A stretch of 64,000 nt of DNA from Rallus limicola (lineage: Eukaryota; Chordata; Aves; Gruiformes; Rallidae). Within the stretch, counting starts at the first letter, position 1, and every line of letters begins with the position of its first letter. Below, in pieces: positions 11,493 to 23,700 of this stretch. The translations under genes and the position numbers were made by a program. The stretch is from assembly GCA_022605955.1 (NCBI GenBank), contig JAKCOZ010000224.1:186001-250000 (forward strand), in the 5' to 3' direction. The notes beneath the pieces were generated by a model, which saw nothing but the letters and a program-made list of their open reading frames with translations, searched no databases and was not told where the DNA came from.

Positions 11493-14400
11493 ATGCCTTT
11501 CAGGCCTAGCTTCTTTACTTTGGGAGTTATTGCTGGACGTTTAGCATGTTTTGAACTGCAGTCTGCTAGGGCCGAGAAAAGCACCGTAGGAGGTTCCAGG
11601 CATGTTCCCTCTTTCCAGGCAAAGGAAAAGGCTGAGAGCCAAAGCGACAGGGTCTGCTCGTGTGTCCTGTTAGGAGGTTTCAGACAAGCTATGCCTTTCA
11701 GGCCTAGCTTCTTTACTTTGGGAGTTATTGCTGGACGTTTAGCATGTTTTGAACTGCAGTCTGCTAGGGCCGAGAAAAGCACCGTAGGAGGTTCCAGGCA
11801 TGTTCCCTCTTTCCAGGCAAAGGAAAAGGCTGAGAGCCAAAGTGACAGGGTCTGCTCGTGTGTCCTGTTAGGAGGTTTCAGACAAGCTATGCCTTTCAGG
11901 CCTAGCTTCTTTACTTTGGGAGTTATTGCTGGACGTTTAGCATGTTTTGAACTGCAGTCTGCTAGGGCCGAGAAAAGCACCGTAGGAGGTTCCAGGCATG
12001 TTCCCTCTTTCCAGGCAAAGGAAAAGGCTGAGAGCCAAAGTGACAGGGTCTGCTCGTGTGTCCTGTTAGGAGGTTTCAGACAAGCTATGCCTTTCAGGCC
12101 TAGCTTCTTTACTTTGGGAGTTATTGCTGGACGTTTAGCATGTTTTGAACTGCAGTCTGCTAGGGCCGAGAAAAGCACCGTAGGAGGTTCCAGGCATGTT
12201 CCCTCTTTCCAGGCAAAGGAAAAGGCTGAGAGCCAAAGTGATAGGGTCTGCTCGTGTGTCCTGTTAGGAGGTTTCAGACAAGCTATGCCTTTCAGGCCTA
12301 GCTTCTTTACTTTGGGAGTTATTGCTGGACGTTTAGCATGTTTTGAACTGCAGTCTGCTAGGGCCGAGAAAAGCACCGTAGGAGGTTCCAGGCATGTTCC
12401 CTCTTTCCAGGCAAAGGAAAAGGCTGAGAGCCAAAGTGACAGGGTCTGCTCGTGTGTCCTGTTAGGAGGTTTCAGACAAGCTATGCCTTTCAGGCCTAGC
12501 TTCTTTACTTTGGGAGTTATTGCTGGACGTTTAGCATGTTTTGAACTGCAGTCTGCTAGGGCCGAGAAAAGCACCGTAGGAGGTTCCAGGCATGTTCCCT
12601 CTTTACAGGCAAAGGAAAAGGCTGAGAGCCAAAGTGACAGGGTCTGCTCGTGTGTCCTGTTAGGAGGTTTCAGACAAGCTATGCCTTTCAGGCCTAGCTT
12701 CTTTACTTTGGGAGTTATTGCTGGACGTTTAGCATGTTTTGAACTGCAGTCTGCTAGGGCCGAGAAAAGCACCGTAGGAGGTTCCAGGCATGTTCCCTCT
12801 TTCCAGGCAAAGGAAAAGGCTGAGAGCCAAAGTGACAGGGTCTGCTCGTGTGTCCTGTTAGGAGGTTTCAGACAAGCTATGCCTTTCAGGCCTAGCTTCT
12901 TTACTTTGGGAGTTATTGCTGGACGTTTAGCATGTTTTGAACTGCAGTCTGCTAGGGCCGAGAAAAGCACCGTAGGAGGTTCCAGGCATGTTCCCTCTTT
13001 CCAGGCAAAGGAAAAGGCTGAGAGCCAAAGTGACAGGGTCTGCTCGTGTGTCCTGTTAGGAGGTTTCAGACAAGCTATGCCTTTCAGGCCTAGCTTCTTT
13101 ACTTTGGGAGTTATTGCTGGACGTTTAGCATGTTTTGAACTGCAGTCTGCTAGGGCCGAGAAAAGCACCGTAGGAGGTTCCAGGCATGTTCCCTCTTTCC
13201 AGGCAAAGGAAAAGGCTGAGAGCCAAAGCGACAGGGTCTGCTCGTGTGTCCTGTTAGGAGGTTTCAGACAAGCTATGCCTTTCAGGCCTAGTTTCTTTAC
13301 TTTGGGAGTTATTGCTGGACGTTTAGCATGTTTTGAACTGCAGTCTGCTAGGGCCGAGAAAAGCACCGTAGGAGGTTCCAGGCATGTTCCCTCTTTCCAG
13401 GCAAAGGAAAAGGCTGAGAGCCAAAGTGACAGGGTCTGCTCGTGTGTCCTGTTAGGAGGTTTCAGACAAGCTATGCCTTTCAGGCCTAGCTTCTTTACTT
13501 TGGGAGTTATTGCTGGACGTTTAGCATGTTTTGAACTGCAGTCTGCTAGGGCCGAGAAAAGCACCGTAGGAGGTTCCAGGCATGTTCCCTCTTTCCAGGC
13601 AAAGGAAAAGGCTGAGAGCCAAAGCGACAGGGTCTGCTCGTGTGTCCTGTTAGGAGGTTTCAGACAAGCTATGCCTTTCAGGCCTCGCTTCTTTACTTTG
13701 GGAGTTATTGCTGGACGTTTAGCATGTTTTGAACTGCAGTCTGCTAGGGCCGAGAAAAGCACCGTAGGAGGTTCCAGGCATGTTCCCTCTTTCCAGGCAA
13801 AGGAAAAGGCTGAGAGCCAAAGTGACAGGGTCTGCTCGTGTGTCCTGTTAGGAGGTTTCAGACAAGCTATGCCTTTCAGGCCTAGCTTCTTTACTTTGGG
13901 AGTTATTGCTGGATGTTTAGCATGTTTTGAACTGCAGTCTGCTAGGGCCGAGAAAAGCACCGTAGGAGGTTCCAGGCATGTTCCCTCTTTCCAGGCAAAG
14001 GAAAAGGCTGAGAGCCAAAGCGACAGGGTCTGCTCGTGTGTCCTGTTAGGAGGTTTCAGACAAGCTATGCCTTTCAGGCCTAGCTTCTTTACTTTGGGAG
14101 TTATTGCTGGACGTTTAGCATGTTTTGAACTGCAGTCTGCTAGGGCCGAGAAAAGCACTGTAGTTGGTTCCAGGCATGTTCCCTCTTTCCAGGCAAAGGA
14201 AAAGGCTGAGAGCCAAAGCGACAGGGTCTGCTCGTGTGTCCTGTTAGGAGGTTTCAGACAAGCTATGCCTTTCAGGCCTAGCTTCTTTACTTTGGGAGTT
14301 ATTGCTGGACGTTTAGCATGTTTTGAACTGCAGTCTGCTAGGGCCGAGAAAAGCACCGTAGGAGGTTCCAGGCATGTTCCCTCTTTCCAGGCAAAGGAAA

Positions 14401-15254
14401 AGGCTGAGAGCCAAAGCGACAGGGTCTGCTCGTGTGTCCTGTTAGGAGGTTTCAGACAAGCTATGCCTTTCAGTCCTAGCTTCTTTACTTTGGGAGTTAT
14501 TGCTGGACGTTTAGCATGTTTTGAACTGCAGTCTGCTAGGGCCGAGAAAAGCACCGTAGGAGGTTCCAGGCATGTTCCCTCTTTCCAGGCAAAGGAAAAG
14601 GCTGAGAGCCAAAGTGATAGGGTCTGCTCGTGTGTCCTGTTAGGAGGTTTCAGACAAGCTATGCCTTTCAGGCCTAGCTTCTTTACTTTGGGAGTTATAG
14701 CTGGACGTTTAGCATGTTTTGAACTGTAGTCTGCTAGGGCCGAGAAAAGCACCGTAGGAGGTTCCAGGCATGTTCCCTCTTTCCAGGCAAAGGAAAAGGC
14801 TGAGAGCCAAAGCGACAGGGTCTGCTCGTGTGTCCTGTTAGGAGGTTTCAGACAAGCTATGCCTTTCAGGCCTAGCTTCTTTACTTTGGGAGTTATTGCT
14901 GGACGTTTAGCATGTTTTGAACTGCAGTCTGCTAGGGCCGAGAAAAGCACCGTAGGAGGTTCCAGGCATGTTCCCTCTTTCCAGGCAAAGGAAAAGGCTG
15001 AGAGCCAAAGCGACAGGGTCTGCTCGTGTGTCCTGTTAGGAGGTTTTAGACAAGCTATGCCTTTCAGGCCTAGCTTCTTTACTTTGGGAGTTATTGCTGG
15101 ACGTTTAGCATGTTTTGAACTGCAGTCTGCTAGGGCCTAGAAAAGCACCGTAGGAGGTTCCAGGCATGTTCCCTCTTTCCAGGCAAAGGAAAAGGCTGAG
15201 AGCCAAAGTGACAGGGTCTGCTCGTGTGTCCTGTTAGGAGGTTTCAGACAAGCT
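11493..15254 (+). repeat. HOR family B, copy 2 (19 monomers)
   Basis: Monomers 58-76 match copy 1 with a 3762-bp offset. Copy 2 adds GGATGTTT in monomer 70, GCCTAGTTTC in monomer 67 and GAACTGTAG in monomer 74, and all three are inherited by copy 3. It ends, like all B copies, with TTTTAGAC followed by the CCTAG monomer. No genes are visible. Confidence 0.92.
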
Positions 15255-18026
15255 ATGCCTTTCAGGCCTAGCTTCTTTACTTTGGGAGTTATTGCTGGAC
15301 GTTTAGCATGTTTTGAACTGCAGTCTGCTAGGGCCGAGAAAAGCACCGTAGGAGGTTCCAGGCATGTTCCCTCTTTCCAGGCAAAGGAAAAGGCTGAGAG
15401 CCAAAGTGATAGGGTCTGCTCGTGTGTCCTGTTAGGAGGTTTCAGACAAGCTATGCCTTTCAGGCCTAGCTTCTTTACTTTGGGAGTTATTGCTGGACGT
15501 TTAGCATGTTTTGAACTGCAGTCTGCTAGGGCCGAGAAAAGCACCGTAGGAGGTTCCAGGCATGTTCCCTCTTTCCAGGCAAAGGAAAAGGCTGAGAGCC
15601 AAAGCGACAGGGTCTGCTCGTGTGTCCTGTTAGGAGGTTTCAGACAAGCTATGCCTTTCAGGCCTCGCTTCTTTACTTTGGGAGTTATTGCTGGACGTTT
15701 AGCATGTTTTGAACTGCAGTCTGCTAGGGCCGAGAAAAGCACCGTAGGAGGTTCCAGGCATGTTCCCTCTTTCCAGGCAAAGGAAAAGGCTGAGAGCCAA
15801 AGTGACAGGGTCTGCTCGTGTGTCCTGTTAGGAGGTTTCAGACAAGCTATGCCTTTCAGGCCTAGCTTCTTTACTTTGGGAGTTATTGCTGGACGTTTAG
15901 CATGTTTTGAACTGCAGTCTGCTAGGGCCGAGAAAAGCACCGTAGGAGGTTCCAGGCATGTTCCCTCTTTCCAGGCAAAGGAAAAGGCTGAGAGCCAAAG
16001 CGACAGGGTCTGCTCGTGTGTCCTGTTAGGAGGTTTCAGACAAGCTATGCCTTTCAGGCCTAGTTTCTTTACTTTGGGAGTTATTGCTGGACGTTTAGCA
16101 TGTTTTGAACTGCAGTCTGCTAGGGCCGAGAAAAGCACCGTAGGAGGTTCCAGGCATGTTCCCTCTTTCCAGGCAAAGGAAAAGGCTGAGAGCCAAAGTG
16201 ACAGGGTCTGCTCGTGTGTCCTGTTAGGAGGTTTCAGACAAGCTATGCCTTTCAGGCCTAGCTTCTTTACTTTGGGAGTTATTGCTGGACGTTTAGCATG
16301 TTTTGAACTGCAGTCTGCTAGGGCCGAGAAAAGCACCGTAGGAGGTTCCAGGCATGTTCCCTCTTTCCAGGCAAAGGAAAAGGCTGAGAGCCAAAGCGAC
16401 AGGGTCTGCTCGTGTGTCCTGTTAGGAGGTTTCAGACAAGCTATGCCTTTCAGGCCTCGCTTCTTTACTTTGGGAGTTATTGCTGGACGTTTAGCATGTT
16501 TTGAACTGCAGTCTGCTAGGGCCGAGAAAAGCACCGTAGGAGGTTCCAGGCATGTTCCCTCTTTCCAGGCAAAGGAAAAGGCTGAGAGCCAAAGTGACAG
16601 GGTCTGCTCGTGTGTCCTGTTAGGAGGTTTCAGACAAGCTATGCCTTTCAGGCCTAGCTTCTTTACTTTGGGAGTTATTGCTGGATGTTTAGCATGTTTT
16701 GAACTGCAGTCTGCTAGGGCCGAGAAAAGCACCGTAGGAGGTTCCAGGCATGTTCCCTCTTTCCAGGCAAAGGAAAAGGCTGAGAGCCAAAGCGACAGGG
16801 TCTGCTCGTGTGTCCTGTTAGGAGGTTTCAGACAAGCTATGCCTTTCAGGCCTAGCTTCTTTACTTTGGGAGTTATTGCTGGACGTTTAGCATGTTTTGA
16901 ACTGCAGTCTGCTAGGGCCGAGAAAAGCACTGTAGTTGGTTCCAGGCATGTTCCCTCTTTCCAGGCAAAGGAAAAGGCTGAGAGCCAAAGCGACAGGGTC
17001 TGCTCGTGTGTCCTGTTAGGAGGTTTCAGACAAGCTATGCCTTTCAGGCCTAGCTTCTTTACTTTGGGAGTTATTGCTGGACGTTTAGCATGTTTTGAAC
17101 TGCAGTCTGCTAGGGCCGAGAAAAGCACCGTAGGAGGTTCCAGGCATGTTCCCTCTTTCCAGGCAAAGGAAAAGGCTGAGAGCCAAAGCGACAGGGTCTG
17201 CTCGTGTGTCCTGTTAGGAGGTTTCAGACAAGCTATGCCTTTCAGTCCTAGCTTCTTTACTTTGGGAGTTATTGCTGGACGTTTAGCATGTTTTGAACTG
17301 CAGTCTGCTAGGGCCGAGAAAAGCACCGTAGGAGGTTCCAGGCATGTTCCCTCTTTCCAGGCAAAGGAAAAGGCTGAGAGCCAAAGTGATAGGGTCTGCT
17401 CGTGTGTCCTGTTAGGAGGTTTCAGACAAGCTATGCCTTTCAGGCCTAGCTTCTTTACTTTGGGAGTTATAGCTGGACGTTTAGCATGTTTTGAACTGTA
17501 GTCTGCTAGGGCCGAGAAAAGCACCGTAGGAGGTTCCAGGCATGTTCCCTCTTTCCAGGCAAAGGAAAAGGCTGAGAGCCAAAGCGACAGGGTCTGCTCG
17601 TGTGTCCTGTTAGGAGGTTTCAGACAAGCTATGCCTTTCAGGCCTAGCTTCTTTACTTTGGGAGTTATTGCTGGACGTTTAGCATGTTTTGAACTGCAGT
17701 CTGCTAGGGCCGAGAAAAGCACCGTAGGAGGTTCCAGGCATGTTCCCTCTTTCCAGGCAAAGGAAAAGGCTGAGAGCCAAAGCGACAGGGTCTGCTCGTG
17801 TGTCCTGTTAGGAGGTTTTAGACAAGCTATGCCTTTCAGGCCTAGCTTCTTTACTTTGGGAGTTATTGCTGGACGTTTAGCATGTTTTGAACTGCAGTCT
17901 GCTAGGGCCTAGAAAAGCACCGTAGGAGGTTCCAGGCATGTTCCCTCTTTCCAGGCAAAGGAAAAGGCTGAGAGCCAAAGTGACAGGGTCTGCTCGTGTG
18001 TCCTGTTAGGAGGTTTCAGACAAGCT
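15255..18026 (+). repeat. HOR family B, copy 3 (14 monomers)
   Basis: Monomers 77-90. Monomers 80-90 align to monomers 66-76 of copy 2 at a 2772-bp offset, including GCCTAGTTTC, A16C, GGATGTTT, TAGTTGG, CAGTCC, GTTATAGC with GAACTGTAG, TTTTAGAC and CCTAG. Its first three monomers (GAT type, C type, A16C type) match the start of copy 4 rather than the start of copy 2. The copy contains two A16C monomers, 79 and 83, four monomers apart. Confidence 0.92.
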
Positions 18027-20006
18027 ATGCCTTTCAGGCCTAGCTTCTTTACTTTGGGAGTTATTGCTGGACGTTTAGCATGTTTTGAACTGCAGTCTGC
18101 TAGGGCCGAGAAAAGCACCGTAGGAGGTTCCAGGCATGTTCCCTCTTTCCAGGCAAAGGAAAAGGCTGAGAGCCAAAGTGATAGGGTCTGCTCGTGTGTC
18201 CTGTTAGGAGGTTTCAGACAAGCTATGCCTTTCAGGCCTAGCTTCTTTACTTTGGGAGTTATTGCTGGACGTTTAGCATGTTTTGAACTGCAGTCTGCTA
18301 GGGCCGAGAAAAGCACCGTAGGAGGTTCCAGGCATGTTCCCTCTTTCCAGGCAAAGGAAAAGGCTGAGAGCCAAAGCGACAGGGTCTGCTCGTGTGTCCT
18401 GTTAGGAGGTTTCAGACAAGCTATGCCTTTCAGGCCTCGCTTCTTTACTTTGGGAGTTATTGCTGGACGTTTAGCATGTTTTGAACTGCAGTCTGCTAGG
18501 GCCGAGAAAAGCACCGTAGGAGGTTCCAGGCATGTTCCCTCTTTCCAGGCAAAGGAAAAGGCTGAGAGCCAAAGTGACAGGGTCTGCTCGTGTGTCCTGT
18601 TAGGAGGTTTCAGACAAGCTATGCCTTTCAGGCCTAGCTTCTTTACTTTGGGAGTTATTGCTGGATGTTTAGCATGTTTTGAACTGCAGTCTGCTAGGGC
18701 CGAGAAAAGCACCGTAGGAGGTTCCAGGCATGTTCCCTCTTTCCAGGCAAAGGAAAAGGCTGAGAGCCAAAGCGACAGGGTCTGCTCGTGTGTCCTGTTA
18801 GGAGGTTTCAGACAAGCTATGCCTTTCAGGCCTAGCTTCTTTACTTTGGGAGTTATTGCTGGACGTTTAGCATGTTTTGAACTGCAGTCTGCTAGGGCCG
18901 AGAAAAGCACCGTAGGAGGTTCCAGGCATGTTCCCTCTTTCCAGGCAAAGGAAAAGGCTGAGAGCCAAAGTGACAGGGTCTGCTCGTGTGTCCTGTTAGG
19001 AGGTTTCAGACAAGCTATGCCTTTCAGGCCTAGCTTCTTTACTTTGGGAGTTATTGCTGGACGTTTAGCATGTTTTGAACTGCAGTCTGCTAGGGCCGAG
19101 AAAAGCACCGTAGGAGGTTCCAGGCATGTTCCCTCTTTCCAGGCAAAGGAAAAGGCTGAGAGCCAAAGCGACAGGGTCTGCTCGTGTGTCCTGTTAGGAG
19201 GTTTCAGACAAGCTATGCCTTTCAGTCCTAGCTTCTTTACTTTGGGAGTTATTGCTGGACGTTTAGCATGTTTTGAACTGCAGTCTGCTAGGGCCGAGAA
19301 AAGCACCGTAGGAGGTTCCAGGCATGTTCCCTCTTTCCAGGCAAAGGAAAAGGCTGAGAGCCAAAGTGATAGGGTCTGCTCGTGTGTCCTGTTAGGAGGT
19401 TTCAGACAAGCTATGCCTTTCAGGCCTAGCTTCTTTACTTTGGGAGTTATTGCTGGACGTTTAGCATGTTTTGAACTGCAGTCTGCTAGGGCCGAGAAAA
19501 GCACCGTAGGAGGTTCCAGGCATGTTCCCTCTTTCCAGGCAAAGTAAAAGGCTGAGAGCCAAAGTGACAGGGTCTGCTCGTGTGTCCTGTTAGGAGGTTT
19601 CAGACAAGCTATGCCTTTCAGGCCTCGCTTCTTTACTTTGGGAGTTATTGCTGGACGTTTAGCATGTTTTGAACTGCAGTCTGCTAGGGCCGAGAAAAGC
19701 ACCGTAGGAGGTTCCAGGCATGTTCCCTCTTTCCAGGCAAAGGAAAAGGCTGAGAGCCAAAGCGACAGGGTCTGCTCGTGTGTCCTGTTAGGAGGTTTTA
19801 GACAAGCTATGCCTTTCAGGCCTAGCTTCTTTACTTTGGGAGTTATTGCTGGACGTTTAGCATGTTTTGAACTGCAGTCTGCTAGGGCCTAGAAAAGCAC
19901 CGTAGGAGGTTCCAGGCATGTTCCCTCTTTCCAGGCAAAGGAAAAGGCTGAGAGCCAAAGTGACAGGGTCTGCTCGTGTGTCCTGTTAGGAGGTTTCAGA
20001 CAAGCT
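18027..20006 (+). repeat. HOR family B, copy 4 (10 monomers)
   Basis: Monomers 91-100. Monomers 91-93 match 77-79 and monomers 93-100 largely match 83-90, as expected if the four monomers between the two A16C copies of the 14-mer were lost in one step, or gained in the other direction. It has lost TAGTTGG and GTTATAGC, and it has an AAGTAAAAG change at about 19545 and an A16C change in monomer 99. It keeps the TTTTAGAC/CCTAG end. The next two monomers (101-102) begin another copy in the same way. Confidence 0.9.
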
Positions 20007-20798
20007 ATGCCTTTCAGGCCTAGCTTCTTTACTTTGGGAGTTATTGCTGGACGTTTAGCATGTTTTGAACTGCAGTCTGCTAGGGCCGAGAAAAGCACCG
20101 TAGGAGGTTCCAGGCATGTTCCCTCTTTCCAGGCAAAGGAAAAGGCTGAGAGCCAAAGTGATAGGGTCTGCTCGTGTGTCCTGTTAGGAGGTTTCAGACA
20201 AGCTATGCCTTTCAGGCCTAGCTTCTTTACTTTGGGAGTTATTGCTGGACGTTTAGCATGTTTTGAACTGCAGTCTGCTAGGGCCGAGAAAAGCACCGTA
20301 GGAGGTTCCAGGCATGTTCCCTCTTTCCAGGCAAAGGAAAAGGCTGAGAGCCAAAGCGACAGGGTCTGCTCGTGTGTCCTGTTAGGAGGTTTCAGACAAG
20401 CTATGCCTTTCAGGCCTAGCTTCTTTACTTTGGGAGTTATTGCTGGACGTTTAGCATGTTTTGAACTGCAGTCTGCTAGGGCCGAGAAAAGCACCGTAGG
20501 AGGTTCCAGGCATGTTCCCTCTTTCCAGGCAAAGGAAAAGGCTGAGAGCCAAAGTGATAGGGTCTGCTCGTGTGTCCTGTTAGGAGGTTTCAGACAAGCT
20601 ATGCCTTTCAGGCCTAGCTTCTTTACTTTGGGAGTTATTGCTGGACGTTTAGCATGTTTTGAACTGCAGTCTGCTAGGGCCGAGAAAAGCACCGTAGGAG
20701 GTTCCAGGCATGTTCCCTCTTTCCAGGCAAAGGAAAAGGCTGAGAGCCAAAGTGACAGGGTCTGCTCGTGTGTCCTGTTAGGAGGTTTCAGACAAGCT

Positions 20799-23700
20799 AT
20801 GCCTTTCAGGCCTCGCTTCTTTACTTTGGGAGTTATTGCTGGACGTTTAGCATGTTTTGAACTGCAGTCTGCTAGGGCCGAGAAAAGCACCGTAGGAGGT
20901 TCCAGGCATGTTCCCTCTTTCCAGGCAAAGGAAAAGGCTGAGAGCCAAAGTGACAGGGTCTGCTCGTGTGTCCTGTTAGGAGGTTTCAGACAAGCTATGC
21001 CTTTCAGGCCTAGCTTCTTTACTTTGGGAGTTATTGCTGGACGTTTAGCATGTTTTGAACTGCAGTCTGCTAGGGCCGAGAAAAGCACCGTAGGAGGTTC
21101 CAGGCATGTTCCCTCTTTCCAGGCAAAGGAAAAGGCTGAGAGCCAAAGCGACAGGGTCTGCTCGTGTGTCCTGTTAGGAGGTTTCAGACAAGCTATGCCT
21201 TTCAGGCCTAGCTTCTTTACTTTGGGAGTTATTGCTGGACGTTTAGCATGTTTTGAACTGCAGTCTGCTAGGGCCGAGCAAAGCACCGTAGGAGGTTCCA
21301 GGCATGTTCCCTCTTTCCAGGCAAAGGAAAAGGCTGAGAGCCAAAGCGACAGGGTCTGCTGGTGTGTCCTGTTAGGAGGTTTCAGACAAACTATGCCTTT
21401 CAGGTCTAGCTTCTTTACTTTGGGAGTTATTGCTGGACGTTTAGCATGTTTTGAACTGCAGTCTGCTAGGGCCGAGAAAAGCACCGTAGGAGGTTCCAGG
21501 CATGTTCCCTCTTTCCAGGCAAAGGAAAAGGCTGAGAGCCAAAGCGACAGGGTCTGCTCGTGTGTCCTGTTAGGAGGTTTCAGACAAGCTATGCCTTTCA
21601 GGCCTAGCTTCTTTACTTTGGGAGTTATTGCTGGACGTTTAGCATGTTTTGAACTGCAGTCTGCTAGGGCCGAGAAAAGCACCGTAGGAGGTTCCAGGCA
21701 TGTTCCCTCTTTCCAGGCAAAGGAAAAGGCTGAGAGCCAAAGCGACAGGGTCTGCTCGTGTGTCCTGTTAGGAGGTTTCAGACAAGCTATGCCTTTCAGG
21801 CCTAGCTTCTTTACTTTGGGAGTTATTGCTGGACGTTTAGCATGTTTTGAACTGCAGTCTGCTAGGGCCGAGAAAAGCACCGTAGGAGGTTCCAGGCATG
21901 TTCCCTCTTTCCAGGCAAAGGAAAAGGCTGAGAGCCAAAGTGACAGGGTCTGCTCGTGTGTCCTGTTAGGAGGTTTCAGACAAGCTATGCCTTTCAGGCC
22001 TAGCTTCTTTACTTTGGGAGTTATTGCTGGACGTTTAGCATGTTTTGAACTGCAGTCTGCTAGGGCCGAGAAAAGCACCGTAGGAGGTTCCAGGCATGTT
22101 CCCTCTTTCCAGGCAAAGGAAAAGGCTGAGAGCCAAAGTGACAGGGTCTGCTCGTGTGTCCTGTTAGGAGGTTTCAGACAAGCTATGCCTTTCAGGCCTA
22201 GCTTCTTTACTTTGGGAGTTATTGCTGGACGTTTAGCATGTTTTGAACTGCAGTCTGCTAGGGCCGAGAAAAGCACCGTAGGAGGTTCCAGGCATGTTCC
22301 CTCTTTCCAGGCAAAGGAAAAGGCTGAGAGCCAAAGTGATAGGGTCTGCTCGTGTGTCCTGTTAGGAGGTTTCAGACAAGCTATGCCTTTCAGGCCTAGC
22401 TTCTTTACTTTGGGAGTTATTGCTGGACGTTTAGCATGTTTTGAACTGCAGTCTGCTAGGGCCGAGAAAAGCACCGTAGGAGGTTCCAGGCATGTTCCCT
22501 CTTTCCAGGCAAAGGAAAAGGCTGAGAGCCAAAGCGACAGGGTCTGCTCGTGTGTCCTGTTAGGAGGTTTCAGACAAGCTATGCCTTTCAGGCCTAGCTT
22601 CTTTACTTTGGGAGTTATTGCTGGACGTTTAGCATGTTTTGAACTGCAGTCTGCTAGGGCCGAGAAAAGCACCGTAGGAGGTTCCAGGCATGTTCCCTCT
22701 TTCCAGGCAAAGGAAAAGGCTGAGAGCCAAAGCGACAGGGTCTGCTCGTGTGTCCTGTTAGGAGGTTTCAGACAAGCTATGCCTTTCAGGCCTAGCTTCT
22801 TTACTTTGGGAGTTATTGCTGGACGTTTAGCATGTTTTGAACTGCAGTCTGCTAGGGCCGAGAAAAGCACCGTAGGAGGTTCCAGGCATGTTCCCTCTTT
22901 CCAGGCAAAGGAAAAGGCTGAGAGCCAAAGTGATAGGGTCTGCTCGTGTGTCCTGTTAGGAGGTTTCAGACAAGCTATGCCTTTCAGGCCTAGCTTCTTT
23001 ACTTTGGGAGTTATTGCTGGACGTTTAGCATGTTTTGAACTGCAGTCTGCTAGGGCCGAGAAAAGCACCGTAGGAGGTTCCAGGCATGTTCCCTCTTTCC
23101 AGGCAAAGGAAAAGGCTGAGAGCCAAAGTGACAGGGTCTGCTCGTGTGTCCTGTTAGGAGGTTTCAGACAAGCTATGCCTTTCAGGCCTAGCTTCTTTAC
23201 TTTGGGAGTTATTGCTGGACGTTTAGCATGTTTTGAACTGCAGTCTGCTAGGGCCGAGAAAAGCACCGTAGGAGGTTCCAGGCATGTTCCCTCTTTCCAG
23301 GCAAAGGAAAAGGCTGAGAGCCAAAGTGACAGGGTCTGCTCGTGTGTCCTGTTAGGAGGTTTCAGACAAGCTATGCCTTTCAGGCCTAGCTTCTTTACTT
23401 TGGGAGTTATTGCTGGACGTTTAGCATGTTTTGAACTGCAGTCTGCTAGGGCCGAGAAAAGCACCGTAGGAGGTTCCAGGCATGTTCCCTCTTTCCAGGC
23501 AAAGGAAAAGGCTGAGAGCCAAAGTGACAGGGTCTGCTCGTGTGTCCTGTTAGGAGGTTTCAGACAAGCTATGCCTTTCAGGCCTAGCTTCTTTACTTTG
23601 GGAGTTATTGCTGGACGTTTAGCATGTTTTGAACTGCAGTCTGCTAGGGCCGAGAAAAGCACCGTAGGAGGTTCCAGGCATGTTCCCTCTTTCCAGGCAA

